Assembly (NCBI GenBank): GCA_963513935.1 | Contig: OY740776.1 | Location: 7,222,724 to 7,286,723, forward strand | Length of the DNA: 64,000 nt | Source: Aphrophora alni | Taxonomy: Eukaryota > Arthropoda > Insecta > Hemiptera > Aphrophoridae | Reading direction: 5' to 3' | Position numbers and translations under genes: made by a program | The notes under the pieces: model-generated | What the model saw: the letters and a program-made list of their open reading frames with translations, nothing else | What the model was told of the DNA's origin: nothing | Database searches by the model: none | Part shown: positions 35,111 to 46,135 of the stretch, in pieces | Layout: each line of letters opens with the position of its first letter | Numbering within the stretch: the first letter of the stretch is position 1

Positions 35111-36070
35111 ATTAACCACTTATTTTGAATAGATCAAGGTCGGTAGTGAACAAGAATTGGTCAAGGGCCAAGCGAGACCTAATAAGAAAAATGAAAGAGA
35201 GAAATCTAACCCAAAACTATTAAAAAAAATCTGTAGATCCAGCTTGATTTTCTCGGGTTTGCTACACCTGTATATTAAGCCCCTGAGGGTAATATTGAAA
35301 TAGACGACATTTTCTATTCATGATAATTTCATCAAAAACGTTAGGCGTACATTTGACATACACTCGCCGTCATTGAACGGAGATATTGTCCCTTTACATA
35401 ATATGATTAAGTGGCACTAATTTACCTCAGGAATCTGAGAGGGCGGTTAGCAATGATTTCCACCCTCCCACTTCAGTAACTACCCCCACGCTTACACAAA
35501 CAGATTAATGATCAGAGAGTTCAACCTAATACCATTCTCGTGCTTTATGTGTTTGCTTGTATACAGAGTGTATAATATGTTGTGATACACTTCGATAAAA
35601 TTTAAACAGGATGTACTAGAAACCTTTCGGAGGTGGTATTATTTTTCTATTGCATAGACCTTTCCAATGATGTCACAAATTACTGGATGCCATTTAAAAT
35701 TTAAAAAGAACCACTCTTAACCCTGCCTTTTAAAAGGGGGGCAAACATTTTAACCCCATTTAAACTTCAGAAAAGGTGTTATGGTATGGTAGAGGTTTTA
35801 CGTTGATATTAATTAATTTCATCATTTATGGCATACATAGTCCAGAGATTATGAGCTGAGGTACTCCTCTACTGAGTAAAAAGCAAGAGATATCCTCTGA
35901 GTGATCCGCGAAAATTCATGAAACAACTTTGTTTTTTTATATTTTTCGGAAGTTTATTAAGTAATTTCAAACCAGAATAATAAACGCCACGTTCTGAAAA
36001 TTCCAGTCTGTGCACAGGATATTGCAACAGTTTTTTTCTCGTGAGATAGTTGTGAATAAATAAATTAATT
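35111..36070. other. Non-coding; probable transposon end
   Basis: TATACAGAGTGTATAATATG near 35563 followed by CATTTAAAATTTAAAAAGAACC and GGGGGGCAAACATTTTAACC resembles a decayed transposon end. No gene was seen. Confidence 0.35.
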
Positions 36071-36074
36071 ACCT

Positions 36075-36415
36075 TATCGGTACGTCAACTAATCCTTCCG
36101 TTGATTTACAGATTACTGCAGTTTCGGGCTTCAGATCGTATAAAGTATTTAGTTTATATTAAATCGTTCCATATGGAGCTTGTCAATAGAATATACACAG
36201 TACATACATAATAACACAAAACATGACATGACACTATTACGCACATTTAATGTTCATACGATCACAAAATGAAAATTATTATATATCGGTCGGTATGTAT
36301 TATAAGTTATACCCTGGCGAACCGATCGCGACTGAATAAGATCTGAAGATGGACTCACGCAGCCCGAAACTGCAGTAATCTGTAAAGGATTAGTTGACGT
36401 ACCGTAAATTCATAA
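36075..36415. mobile_element. Foldback element with hammerhead-like fold
   Basis: Inverted arms: GGTACGTCAACTAATCCTT...ACAGATTACTGCAGTTTCGGGCTTCAGATC (36078-36145) and its complement at 36339-36408. The right arm keeps the full fold (36339-36381). The left arm has lost stem II, so GAUCUGAAG runs straight into CCCGAAACUGCAG. The spacer, about 190 bp, holds no gene. Confidence 0.8.
36339..36381 (+). ncRNA. Hammerhead-like ribozyme, C3-G8 core
   Basis: Stem I AGAU/AUCU, core CUGAAGA, one unpaired U, stem II GG-CU/AG-CC with one A-C mismatch, GAA, self-complementary helix III ACUGCAGU, and A at the cleavage position. Confidence 0.55.
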
Positions 36416-36429
36416 ATTTACTAAACCGT

Positions 36430-38340
36430 TGGCTACAATGTTAAATTTGAAAGATATTTATGGTTATGTTGTTTTCCTTTAAACATACTATGGTTTACCT
36501 TAAAAAAAACCAACATATAAATAGATGGAAAGTCAAAATTCTACATATATTTTTCAAAACAAGTTCTACACGATTGATTAAATTTCAAATTAAACATTAC
36601 TCTAATTATTCTTTTCTGAATACGGAAAATTTTAAAAGCATCGACAGAGTTCCCCCATATCTCAGCCGAGAACATACATATACAAAGTAAACTGATTTTA
36701 TGGTTTTTACGCTGGTAATCCTTGAAAACATTCGGAGAACAAAGCAAGCAGATGCCAGGAAATCCGCAATCTTTGAAATAAGACATCCAATTTAAATTTC
36801 CGTCCACAATAACACCAAGAAAATTTACATTAACTGTGTTTTGGATTTCTTCCTCACATCTAACAATAATTGTATTTGGAGTTGATTTTGTTTTAAATTG
36901 TATTAATTTAGTTCTACATTTAATTTCAAATTATTTCCTATTCTCCAATCATTGTCCTTTGACATTGCCAAAGTTGCTGATATAGCTAACTACTGATATA
37001 AGTCTACACTACTTTGCACAAACACCGTCAAAGTAGTGTTATCAGCAAATAATACTGATTTCGCATAACCAAAGTTTTCAGGTAAATAGTTCAGATAAAT
37101 TAAAAAGAGTAAAGGCCCCAAGATTGAACCTTGAGGTACAGGCTCCCATGTAGAATCATAGGAGTTGAGTATAAACTACCTTCTGGTTTCTATTAAAAAT
37201 AAATACGACTTCATCCAATTATTTGATTGACCCCTTATACTATAAAAATCTAATTTTCCAATTAAAATGTTATAGTCAACACAGTCAAAAGTTTTTGACA
37301 AATCACAAAAGACTGAACCTCTTACAGTTTTGTAAGAGCCTCGTCAATGCCGTAACTGGCGAAACCATGGTCGGCTAGACCAAATAAATTATAGAATTTT
37401 ACAAAAGAAAAATTGTGTTTTATTTGACTTCAAATGGAATTCTATCAAGTACCGTCGGTCATCAGTGTAAACAATATCATTTGAAGTCAATGAAATTTCT
37501 GAAACATTTTTACATCCCAACTGTGAGATGAAATAATTCATATTAATATTATTGTAAATTCTTTTGGTTTCAAACCACAGGTTTGTTTGAAGCTCTCTAG
37601 TAACACAGACAGGCCCTTGTGATACGATAATCCGGATTCACATAAACCAATAGTCGTTGGTTTAAAATTTGTGGGTATGTTATCAATGCATGTTTCTGAT
37701 TCAGTAGTAAAAATAATTAAAAGATTACAAGATTTTATGAGTTCTAAAAGTTCCAATTTTTCTTTTGAATTTTGAGAACAGTTTATGTTAAAATCCCCAG
37801 TTAAAACCAACATTCTATATTTTTATCGCTTAATATTTTATTCAATAATTGATCTAATTTTTTTCATAAAAATGCAGACCTCAAAGTTTGGAGCTCTGTA
37901 CATAGAAACGACCATACATGACCGACCATTAGGAAATTTTAATTCAGTGATGCATATTCAAAAATACTTTCTATGCTTGGGTTATTTAACATATGAATTG
38001 CTAGAGATTTAACATCATCTCTGATGACAACTGCAACTCCTCCCCCCACTGATATTAAAACGTGAGAAACAGGAGCCCAATCTGTAACCTTCAAAAGTAT
38101 TGAGCTCTTCTTCATTAAATTTTAAAGTCCATGTTTCAAAAAGACAAACAGCCATGGGTTTCACTGATAGTTGGCAGAAAAAGATTAAAAATTCAGAAAT
38201 TTTCCCATTTATATTTCTAATATTGTAAGCTAGTAAACTGTTCCCCGGCTATGTCCGACACAAGTCTCACGGAGACCACAGCACCGCCCTGTGCTTCCAC
38301 CTTTCCCGGACTTCACCCTGCCACAACCTCCCTGGCTAAA
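36430..38340 (-). pseudogene. CR1/jockey-like retrotransposon ORF2 (endonuclease-RT), decayed
   Basis: The minus strand gives, from 38330 downward: an endonuclease start (LLAYNIRNINGKISE, then ETWTLKF and SRFNISGGGVAVVIRDD), the catalytic strand VLTGDFNIN (about 37805), then after an insertion the reverse transcriptase palm [20 protein letters not shown] (about 37300), VPQGSILGPLLFLIYLN (about 37130) and LFADNT in place of FADD. Past this come ELWG/EIWGNSVDAFKIFRIQKR and SCRTCFEKY (about 36700-36560), the typical post-RT segment. Frames change repeatedly and the second catalytic Asp of FADD is Asn, so it is dead. The adjacent 38717-39470 block is its ORF1. Confidence 0.85.
37333..37500 (+). 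repeat. CTGGCGAAACC repeat, copy 2, inserted in ORF2
   Basis: Shares CTGGCGAAACCATGG, TAGAC and AATAAATTATAGAATTTTAC with 28640-28760, and GTACCGTCGGTCA with the complement of its left flank. It interrupts the retrotransposon between endonuclease and RT. At 37337-37376 the fold is stem I AGCC/GGCU, heptad UCGUCAA, one unpaired U, stem II GCC/GGC, GAA, palindromic ACCAUGGU, then C. The heptad departs from the hammerhead core at positions 4 and 6. Confidence 0.55.
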
Positions 38341-38699
38341 AAATTAAAACATTACTTGAAAGACTAGCATTGTGTTCAGAGGACTCAATACTATTTAATT
38401 CTTAAATCTCCAGCAGGGCAGAGTCAGAGCGGGGAATCTGTTTCAAAACTGGCAGTGGCTTGTTTAGTATGCTACTAAACTTCAAGACTTCTGCTAATCT
38501 CGATGTTCCCTTAATTTTACATAATATAGTAAAATGTAACCCATGACAGGTATAATCCCTTATAAAATACAATTATTTACATCAAACAATACAGCATTAT
38601 CATGTTTAACAATTTTAAAGATAGCTTTGTTTACATTATGTATTACATTATTCAAATTAAGGTTAATCATGTCTGTATGGTATCGTAGTTACCTTAACA

Positions 38700-39470
38700 T
38701 TATTATTGTAGTAATATTAATGTAGTGCTTTAGTGAACACATGCTGACTTCTGGTCCCTATGTCATTTGAACCACCGACAACAATTACAAAATCACTAAC
38801 TGTAAAATTCTTGGTGGTGTTTTCTTTTATTTTTAAATCGGCTGCAATTTGTTCACGTGTAGCATTTGGCTTTATAAAACTACTAATAGTTATGCTCCAT
38901 TTTCTTAGCAAGGAGTTCACTCAATTCTCGCCCATGGCTGACCGAAACAAGAAGTAGTATTTTCTTCTTGTGTGTGGATGTGTGCTGAGCATACGAGAAA
39001 TAGTTGTTTAGATTTCTAAAATTATTTTTCATGATATGATTTCGCTTGTGTAATTCAATAATGAGTGGAAATTGCTATCAGTTTGTTTTCGGCAGACTTT
39101 GATTTTAAATGCGATGCAATCAACGTTTACCATACTTTCAGTTTGGATTCAAAAATTTCTTCTGGAAACACTACTTTAGCGCCTGGCGTCCGACTCAATA
39201 GTATTTATTACTTCATCACTTCTAGTAATATCCATTTTCAATTCTATAATTTTATGCTGAAACTCCTTTTTTCTTTTTCCAATATTAAAATATCTCTTCT
39301 TAATTATATCCTGGTTACTACACAACTCAAATGATTCATTACAAAGTATTTTTTGAGCATTTAGCTGTTATTCCAAATCATTTATTTCCGCAACATTTAA
39401 TAACTCATTAGCTTGCACCCTGTCTTTCTCTACATACACTGCATTTACAGTATTCAAAATTGTATATTCA
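38700..39470 (-). pseudogene. CR1/jockey-like ORF1 remnant (coiled coil and esterase-like)
   Basis: From 39470 downward the minus strand gives a charged, heptad-rich stretch (VQANELLNVAEINDLE, KKEFQHKIIELKMDI), then stops. At 38720-38930 it gives a segment with SDFVIVVGGSNDIG, matching the SGNH-esterase-like GGTNDI motif in ORF1 proteins of CR1-type elements. It lies directly 5' of ORF2 in the correct order, so this is one roughly 3-kb element. Confidence 0.65.
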
Positions 39471-39529
39471 AACAAACAAAAAAGGAACCTACAGGATAAT
39501 AAACAAACGTGAACACAACCCTCACAAAA

Positions 39530-39690
39530 AATACGCCTAAGTATCAGACGCGTTTTAATGACAAGGTCGTCCTCTTCTGTGATACATGAGCTACACTAAT
39601 CAAACTATAACTATAGTTAACTATATAACTATAACTATTTTAAACGCGTCTGATACTTAGGCGTATTTTTTGGTCAGTACAGTTTTAATC
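39530..39690. mobile_element. GCGTC-family foldback repeat, damaged
   Basis: Left arm AATACGCCTAAGTATCAGACGCGT (39532-39557) and right arm ACGCGTCTGATACTTAGGCGTATTTT (39643-39670) are perfect inverted copies. On the minus strand 39550-39595 keeps stem I GUAUCA/UGAUAC and stem II, but the core reads CAGAAGA and G12 is A. The spacer is an ATAACTATAGTTA palindrome. Confidence 0.75.
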
Positions 39691-39824
39691 ACAGCCGGAT
39701 ACGGTCGATTATGTAAAGTTATTTCCGTATAAACTAAACAAGTGTTTTTAAAAGAAATTAAACCCTAATAAATGTGTGTCAAATACGTACTAATGTTTTA
39801 AATGATTTTATAATATTGTTGACG

Positions 39825-39827
<3 letters not shown>

Positions 39828-39869
<42 letters not shown>
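39828..39869. repeat. (AT)n microsatellite
   Basis: About 40 bp of AT dinucleotide. Confidence 0.97.
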
Positions 39870-39870
<1 letters not shown>

Positions 39871-39892
39871 TATATATAGTACCGAAAATAAC

Positions 39893-39936
39893 GCATGTGA
39901 ACATGACTGAATAAATAGTCGAAACGGCCGTAATGC
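39893..39936 (+). ncRNA. Hammerhead-like ribozyme, G3-C8 variant
   Basis: Stem I GCAU/AUGC, heptad GUGAACA, one unpaired U, stem II GACU/AGUC with an 8-nt loop, GAA, self-complementary helix III ACGGCCGU, then A. Against the canonical CUGANGA core, position 3 is G and position 8 is C: a swapped pair. Everything else in the core (U4, G5, A6, A9, G12, A13, A14) is kept. Confidence 0.5.
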
Positions 39937-40029
39937 TTTGAAACAATTTTGGATGAGCAGACGTAAGTACAAAAAATATATTATTATTTAAAAGCTCTCC
40001 AGTAAGGTGAAGAATATTAAAAAGCATAT

Positions 40030-42150
40030 TTTATATTGTTAATGTAGTCACTAGATTATAGTTATTTTAAGCAAAGTGACATGTAATTATAAATTTTTAC
40101 TTTTATTTATTTGTGTTGTATGTTTAATGGTGTTAATGTAGTCATAAGATTATAGTTATTTTAAGCAGAGTACATGTAAGTATAAATTTTTACTTTCATT
40201 TATTTGTTTTGCATATTTTATGTTGTTAATGTAGTCATGAGATTATGGTTATTTTAAGCAAAGTGACATGTAAGTATAAATTTTCACTTTCATTAATTAT
40301 TCGTGTTGTATGTTTAATGGTGTTAATTTAGTCACTAGATTATAGTTATTTTAAGCAGAGTGAAATGTAAGTATAAAGTTTGACTTTCATATATTTGTGT
40401 TGCATGATTTATGGTGTTAATTTAGTCACTAGATTATAGTTATTTTAAGCAGAGTACATGTAAGTATAAATTTTTACTTTCATTTATTTGTGTTGCATGA
40501 TTTATGGTGTTAATTTAGTCACTAGATTATAGTTATTTTAAGCAGAGTGAAATGTAAGTATAAAGTTTGACTTTCATATATTTGTGTTGCATGATTTATG
40601 GTGTTAATTTAGTCACTAGATTATAGTTATTTTAAGCAGAGTACATGTAAGTATAAATTTTTACTTTCATTTATTTGTGTTGCATGATTTATGGTGTTAA
40701 TTTAGTCACTAGATTATAGTTATTTTAAGCAGAGTGAAATGTAAGTATAAAGTTTGACTTTCATATATTTGTGTTGCATGATTTATGGTGTTAATTTAGT
40801 CACTAGATTATAGTTATTTTAAGCAGAGTGAAATGTAAGTATAAATTTTGACTTTCATATATTTGTGTTGCATGATTTATGGTGTTAATTTAGTCACTAG
40901 ATTATAGTTATTTTAAGCAAAGTGACATGTAAGTATAAATTTTCACTTTCATTAATTATTCGTGTTGTATGTTTAATGGTGTTAATTTAGTCAGTAGATT
41001 ATAGTTATTTTAAGCAGAGTGAAATGTAAGTATAAAGTTTGACTTTCATATATTTGTGTTGCATGATTTATGGTGTTAATTTAGTCACTAGATTATGGTT
41101 ATTTTAAGCAGAGTGACATGTAAGTATAAATTTTCACTTTCATTAATTATTCGTGTTGTATGTTTAATGGTGTTAATTTAGTCACTAGATTATAGTTATT
41201 TTAAGCAGAGTGAAATGTAAGTATAAAGTTTGACTTTCATATATTTGTGTTGCATGATTTATGGTGTTAATTTAGTCACTAGATTATAGTTATTTTAAGC
41301 AGAGTGAAATGTAAGTATAAAGTTTGACTTTCATATATTTGTGTTGCATGATTTATGGTGTTAATTTAGTCACTAGATTATAGTTATTTTAAGCAGAGTG
41401 AAATGTAAGTATAAAGTTTGACTTTCATATATTTGTGTTGCATGATTTATGGTGTTAATTTAGTCACTAGATTATAGTTATTTTAAGCAAAGTGACATGT
41501 AAGTATAAATTTTCACTTTCATTAATTATTCGTGTTGTATGTTTAATGGTGTTAATTTAGTCACTAGATTATAGTTATTTTAAGCAGAGTGAAATGTAAG
41601 TATAAAGTTTGACTTTCATATATTTGTGTTGCATGATTTATGGTGTTAATTTAGTCACTAGATTATAGTTATTTTAAGCAGAGTACAAGTAAGTATAAAT
41701 TTTTACTTTCATTTATTTGTGTTGCATGATTTATGGTGTTAATTTAGTCACTAGATTATAGTTATTTTAAGCAGAGTGAAATGTAAGTATAAAGTTTGAC
41801 TTTCATATATTTGTGTTGCATGATTTATGGTGTTAATTTAGTCACTAGATTATAGTTATTTTAAGCAGAGTACATGTAAGTATAAATTTTTACTTTCATT
41901 TATTTGTGTTGCATGATTTATGGTGTTAATTTAGTCACTAGAATATAGTTATTTTAAGCATAGTGACATGTAAGTATAAATTTCGACTTTCATTTATTTG
42001 TGTTGCATATTTTATGTTGTTAATGTAGTCACTAGATTATAGTTATTTTAAGCAGAATACATGTAAGTATAAATTTTTACTTTCATTTATTTGTGTTGCA
42101 TATTTTATGTTGTTAATGTAGTCACTAGATTATTGTAAGCAGAGTGAAAT
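40030..42150 (+). repeat. Donor-site minisatellite, domain A (about 95 bp)
   Basis: About 22 units of 93-99 bp containing TAGTCACTAGATTATAG, TTATTTTAAGCAGAGTG, then GTAAGTATAAA and ATTTGTGTTGCATGATTTATG. Three sub-variants recur in blocks, giving higher-order repeats of roughly 190-280 bp. A GTAAGT(A) 5'-splice-site-like motif is in nearly every unit on the + strand, which is the sense strand of the host gene. Confidence 0.95.
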
Positions 42151-45075
42151 GTAAGTAAGTTGTAGCTACGTAACCAAGTTGTCTTTCTTATATTTGTCTT
42201 GTATGTTTCATGTTGTAAATGTTGTTATTAGATGTTATTTAATTGAAGTTGATATTTAATTTAGTTGAAGTTAATTTAAATGTTGCTCATTGAAGATAAA
42301 TTAACAAGTGGTCCGTCTTATGTTAGGTTTGCAAGTTTCATGTTGTAAATGTTGTTATTTGATGTTATAATGTAAGATCATTGAATGTAAGATACAAGTT
42401 GTCTGTCTTATGTTTGTGTTGCATGCTTCATGTTGTAATTGTTGTTATAAGATGATATTTATTGTAAGCTCATTGAAGGTAAGTAAACAGGTTCACTATT
42501 TTATATTTGTTTTATATGTTTCATGTTGTAATTGTTGTTATAAGATGATATTTAATGTAAGCTCAATTAAGATAAGTAAACAGGTTTTCTCTATTATATT
42601 TGTTTTGTTTGTTTCACGTTGTAAATGTTATTATTTGGTGTTATTTAATTTAAACTCATAGAAGGTAAGTAAACAAGTTGTCTGTCTTATGTTTGTGTTG
42701 CATGCTTCATGTTGTAAATGTTGTTATTACATGTTATTTATTGTAAGCTCATTGAAGGTAAGTAAACAGGTTCACTATTTTATATTTGCTTTGTATGTTT
42801 CATGTTGTAAATGTTGTTATTAGATGTTATTTAATGTAAGCACATTGAAGGTAAGTAAACTAGTTCACTATTTTATATTTGCTTTGTATGTTTCATATGT
42901 TGTAAATGTTGTTATTAGATTTTATTTAATGTAAGCACATTGAAGGTAAGTAAACAGGTTCACTATTTTATATTTGACTGTATCTTTCATGTTGTAAATG
43001 TTGTTTTAGATGTTATTTAATGTAAGCACATTGAAGGTAGTAAACAGGTTTACTATTTTATATTTGACTGTATGTTTAAAGTTGTAAATGTTGTAATTAA
43101 ATGTTATTTAATGTAAGCACATTGAAGGTAAGTAAACAGGTTCACTATTTTATATTTGCTTTGTATGTTTCATGATGTAAATGTTGTTATTAGATGTTAT
43201 TTAATGTAAGCACATTGAAGGTAAGTAAACTAGTTCAATATTTTATATTTGCTTTGTATGTTTCATATGTTGTAAATGTTGTTATTAGATTTTATTTAAT
43301 GTAAGCACATTGAAGGTAAGTAAACTAGTTCACTATTTTATATTTGTTTTATATGTTTCATGTTGTAAATGTTGTTATTAGATGTTATTTAGTGTAAGCA
43401 CATTGAAGGTAAGTAAACTAGTTCACTATTTTATATTTGTTTTATATGTTTCATGTTGTTGTTAGATGTTATTTAATGTAAGCACATTGAAGGTAAGTAA
43501 ACTAGTTCACTATTTTATATTTTTTGTTTTATATGTTTCATGTTATTAGATGTTATTTAATGTAAGCTCATTGAAGGTAAGTAAACAGGTTGTGTCTTTT
43601 ACTTTTGTGTTCCAATTTGATGATGTAAATGGTTTTTTTTAAATTTTTTTTTTTTTAGATATTATGTATTTAAGCTCAATGAAGGTAGAAAACAAGTTGT
43701 CTGCTATATGTTTGTGTTGCATGTTTCATATTGTAAATGTTGTAATTAGATATTATACAATTTAAGCTCAATGAAGGTAGCTAAGTAAGTTGTCTCTCTT
43801 GTATTTGTGATGCATATTTCATATTGTAAATGTTTTTATTAGATGTTTTAAATTTAAACTCATTGAAGGTAAGTATGCAAGTTGTCTTTCTTATATTTGT
43901 TTTCAATGGTTTCTTTGTAAATGTCGTCATTACATGTTAGTTAATCTAGTCTCATTAGAAGGTAAGTATTCAGGTGTCTTATATTTGTGTTGCATGGAGT
44001 ATTTTGTAAATGTCGTCATTAAATATTAGTTTCATTTTATTGAATGGTAGGTATGCAAGATAAGGAAGCAAGATAAGTAGACAAGTTGTGTGTCTTGAAT
44101 TTGTGTTACATGTTTTATGTTGTAAATATATTCATGAAATTTTATTTTAACATATATTCATAGAATGGTAATTGTGCAAAGTGTCTCTCTTATATTTGTG
44201 TTGCTTGTTTTATATTGTAAATGTCGTTATTAGATGTAAGTTCATTTAGGTTCATTGGAACGCAAGTATGCAAGTTGTCTCTCTTATATTTGTTTTGGAA
44301 GTTTTATGTAGAAAATGTAATTATATGTTAATTTATTTAGGCTCATGGAAAGGTAATTATGCAAGTTGTTTGTCTTATATTTACGTTCCATGTTTAATGT
44401 TGTAAATGTCATAATTTATGTTAATTAATTTAGGCTCATAGAAAGGTAATTATGGAAGTTGTCTCTCTTATATTTCTGTTCAATGTTTTACGTTGTGACT
44501 GTCGTCTTTTGATGTAATTCATTTACGCTCATTGCAAGGCAAGTATGCAAGTGGTTTTTGTTATAATCTCTTGCTTGTTTGTTGTCAATATATTCATTAG
44601 ATGTATATTAATTTCTTATATTTGTCTTGTATGTTTTATGTTGTATATACTGTATAGTCATTTGATATTAGTTAATTTATGTTCATTGGAAGGTAAGTAT
44701 TGCAGGTTGTGTGTCTTATGTTTGTGTTGTATATTTTATGTTGTAAATGTTGTCGTTATATGTTAGTTATTTGGAAATTATGTAAATGTAAGTTGTCTGT
44801 CTTATATATTTGTGTTATATGTTTTATGTTGTTTATGTTCTCATGCGAGTTTAGTTATTTTAACCTGAGTGAAAGGTAAGTACAACATATGCCTCTCTTA
44901 TATTTGTGTTGCATGTTTTTCTAATAAATTTGGTTATTTGATTTTAGTTATTTTAAGTTGTGTGAAATATAAGTATAAAAAATATCGGTCTTTTGCATAT
45001 GGTGCATGTATGATGTAAATCTGATCATTTGGAGTTTAGGTATTTTGAGCTGGATGAAAGGTTAGAACCGTGTCT
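42151..45075 (+). repeat. Donor-site minisatellite, domain B (diverged)
   Basis: About 30 units of about 90-100 bp: CATTGAAGGTAAGTAAAC, then TATATTTG, TGTATGTTTCATGTTGTAAATG, TGTTATTAGATGTTATTTAATG. Order and motifs match domain A, but copies are more diverged, especially after 43600. GGTAAGT is kept in many copies. Confidence 0.9.
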
Positions 45076-45229
45076 CTCCAAAAAGAGTTAACCATAGGAG
45101 CTTAATACAACTAACAATAGGCCACTCCCCTAATAGTTTGTCACGCCTTCTGGACCACGTCACTTGTTGCTGTATCTTTGATACAACAACACGTATTTGA
45201 CGTTAATTGTGTGTTACCGTGATTGTGTT

Positions 45230-45505
45230 TTTTTGACTTCTCAGTTTTAGCTCTGAGATGCATGCTTAGATATTAAGGTTGGTGGTATTCTTATTTAATT
45301 TTACTTCTTCTTACATAGGCTTAGTTTCTAGTTTCATTTTTCTTTAGTTTTTAGTCATTTGATAACGGGAATTGATTCTTCTTCCCGTAACGTCGTGTTT
45401 TGATTTCTAACACACAAATGATGGCAAATGTCCGAAAAATGTATAATAATAAAATTGAACTTCCATCATTAACAAATAACTTCAAACAGAGAATAAGAGT
45501 TGTGG
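45230..45505 (+). mobile_element. Copy of the 31.3 kb foldback family, one arm
   Basis: CTCTGAGATGCATGCTTAGATATTAAGGTTGGTGGTATTC and the arm TTTAGTCATTTGATAACGGG...ACACACAAATGATGGCAAAT, with the flank AACTTCCATCATTAACAAAT, match 31450-31680. The hammerhead-like fold (45356-45397) is damaged at A13 (GTAAC). Confidence 0.75.
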
Positions 45506-46135
45506 TTTAGTTATTTTCTGTCACCAAAAAACTCTTATGCAGATATATTTGATACTTTTTGAAACACTAGGTCTTATTTTCATTGCTATTTGTTTCTATA
45601 GCAAGAAATTGCCTCATTGTTATCTAAATTTAAACACTGAAATTTAGTAGGGGTACTTTTAGTATTTTATAATTAATATTTTTTAAATTTTTATTCCAGC
45701 TTTAAAAACACGGGTTGCATTGATTCAGTGTTATTAGGTTTGTGAGCGGATTTTATCAGCCGGGTTAAGAAAGTTTCTTACTCGCTACTGTTTGAGGGAA
45801 CGGACAGTGAAATGTGGTCCCGTATAAAAAGTTTGTTAGTTTGAAACCACCGAGTCTGATGGAGACCCAGTAAGACCTTCAATCATGAAGCCATTATTCA
45901 AAACGTAGCTGAGATAAATGTCAATTCGGTAAATGCGTAAGGTGAAGGTCTAGTGCATCTCCAGGACGAGAAGTCTTAATAACCCAAAGTAAGAATGTAG
46001 GCTTAATTTAAAGTTTTTTATTAAATCCCGTTTAATTTCAAAGTAATTTTTGTACTTTATGTCTTTATGTTAAAAAACAAATTAACTATATTCAATCAAA
46101 AGTTTAATACATTTTTGAAAGACTCAGTATATAAT
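45506..46135. other. Non-coding, nothing recognised
   Basis: A block at 45760-45990 is GC-richer (GGAACGGACAGTGAAATGTG) and may be an older insertion. No coding sense was found. Confidence 0.4.
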
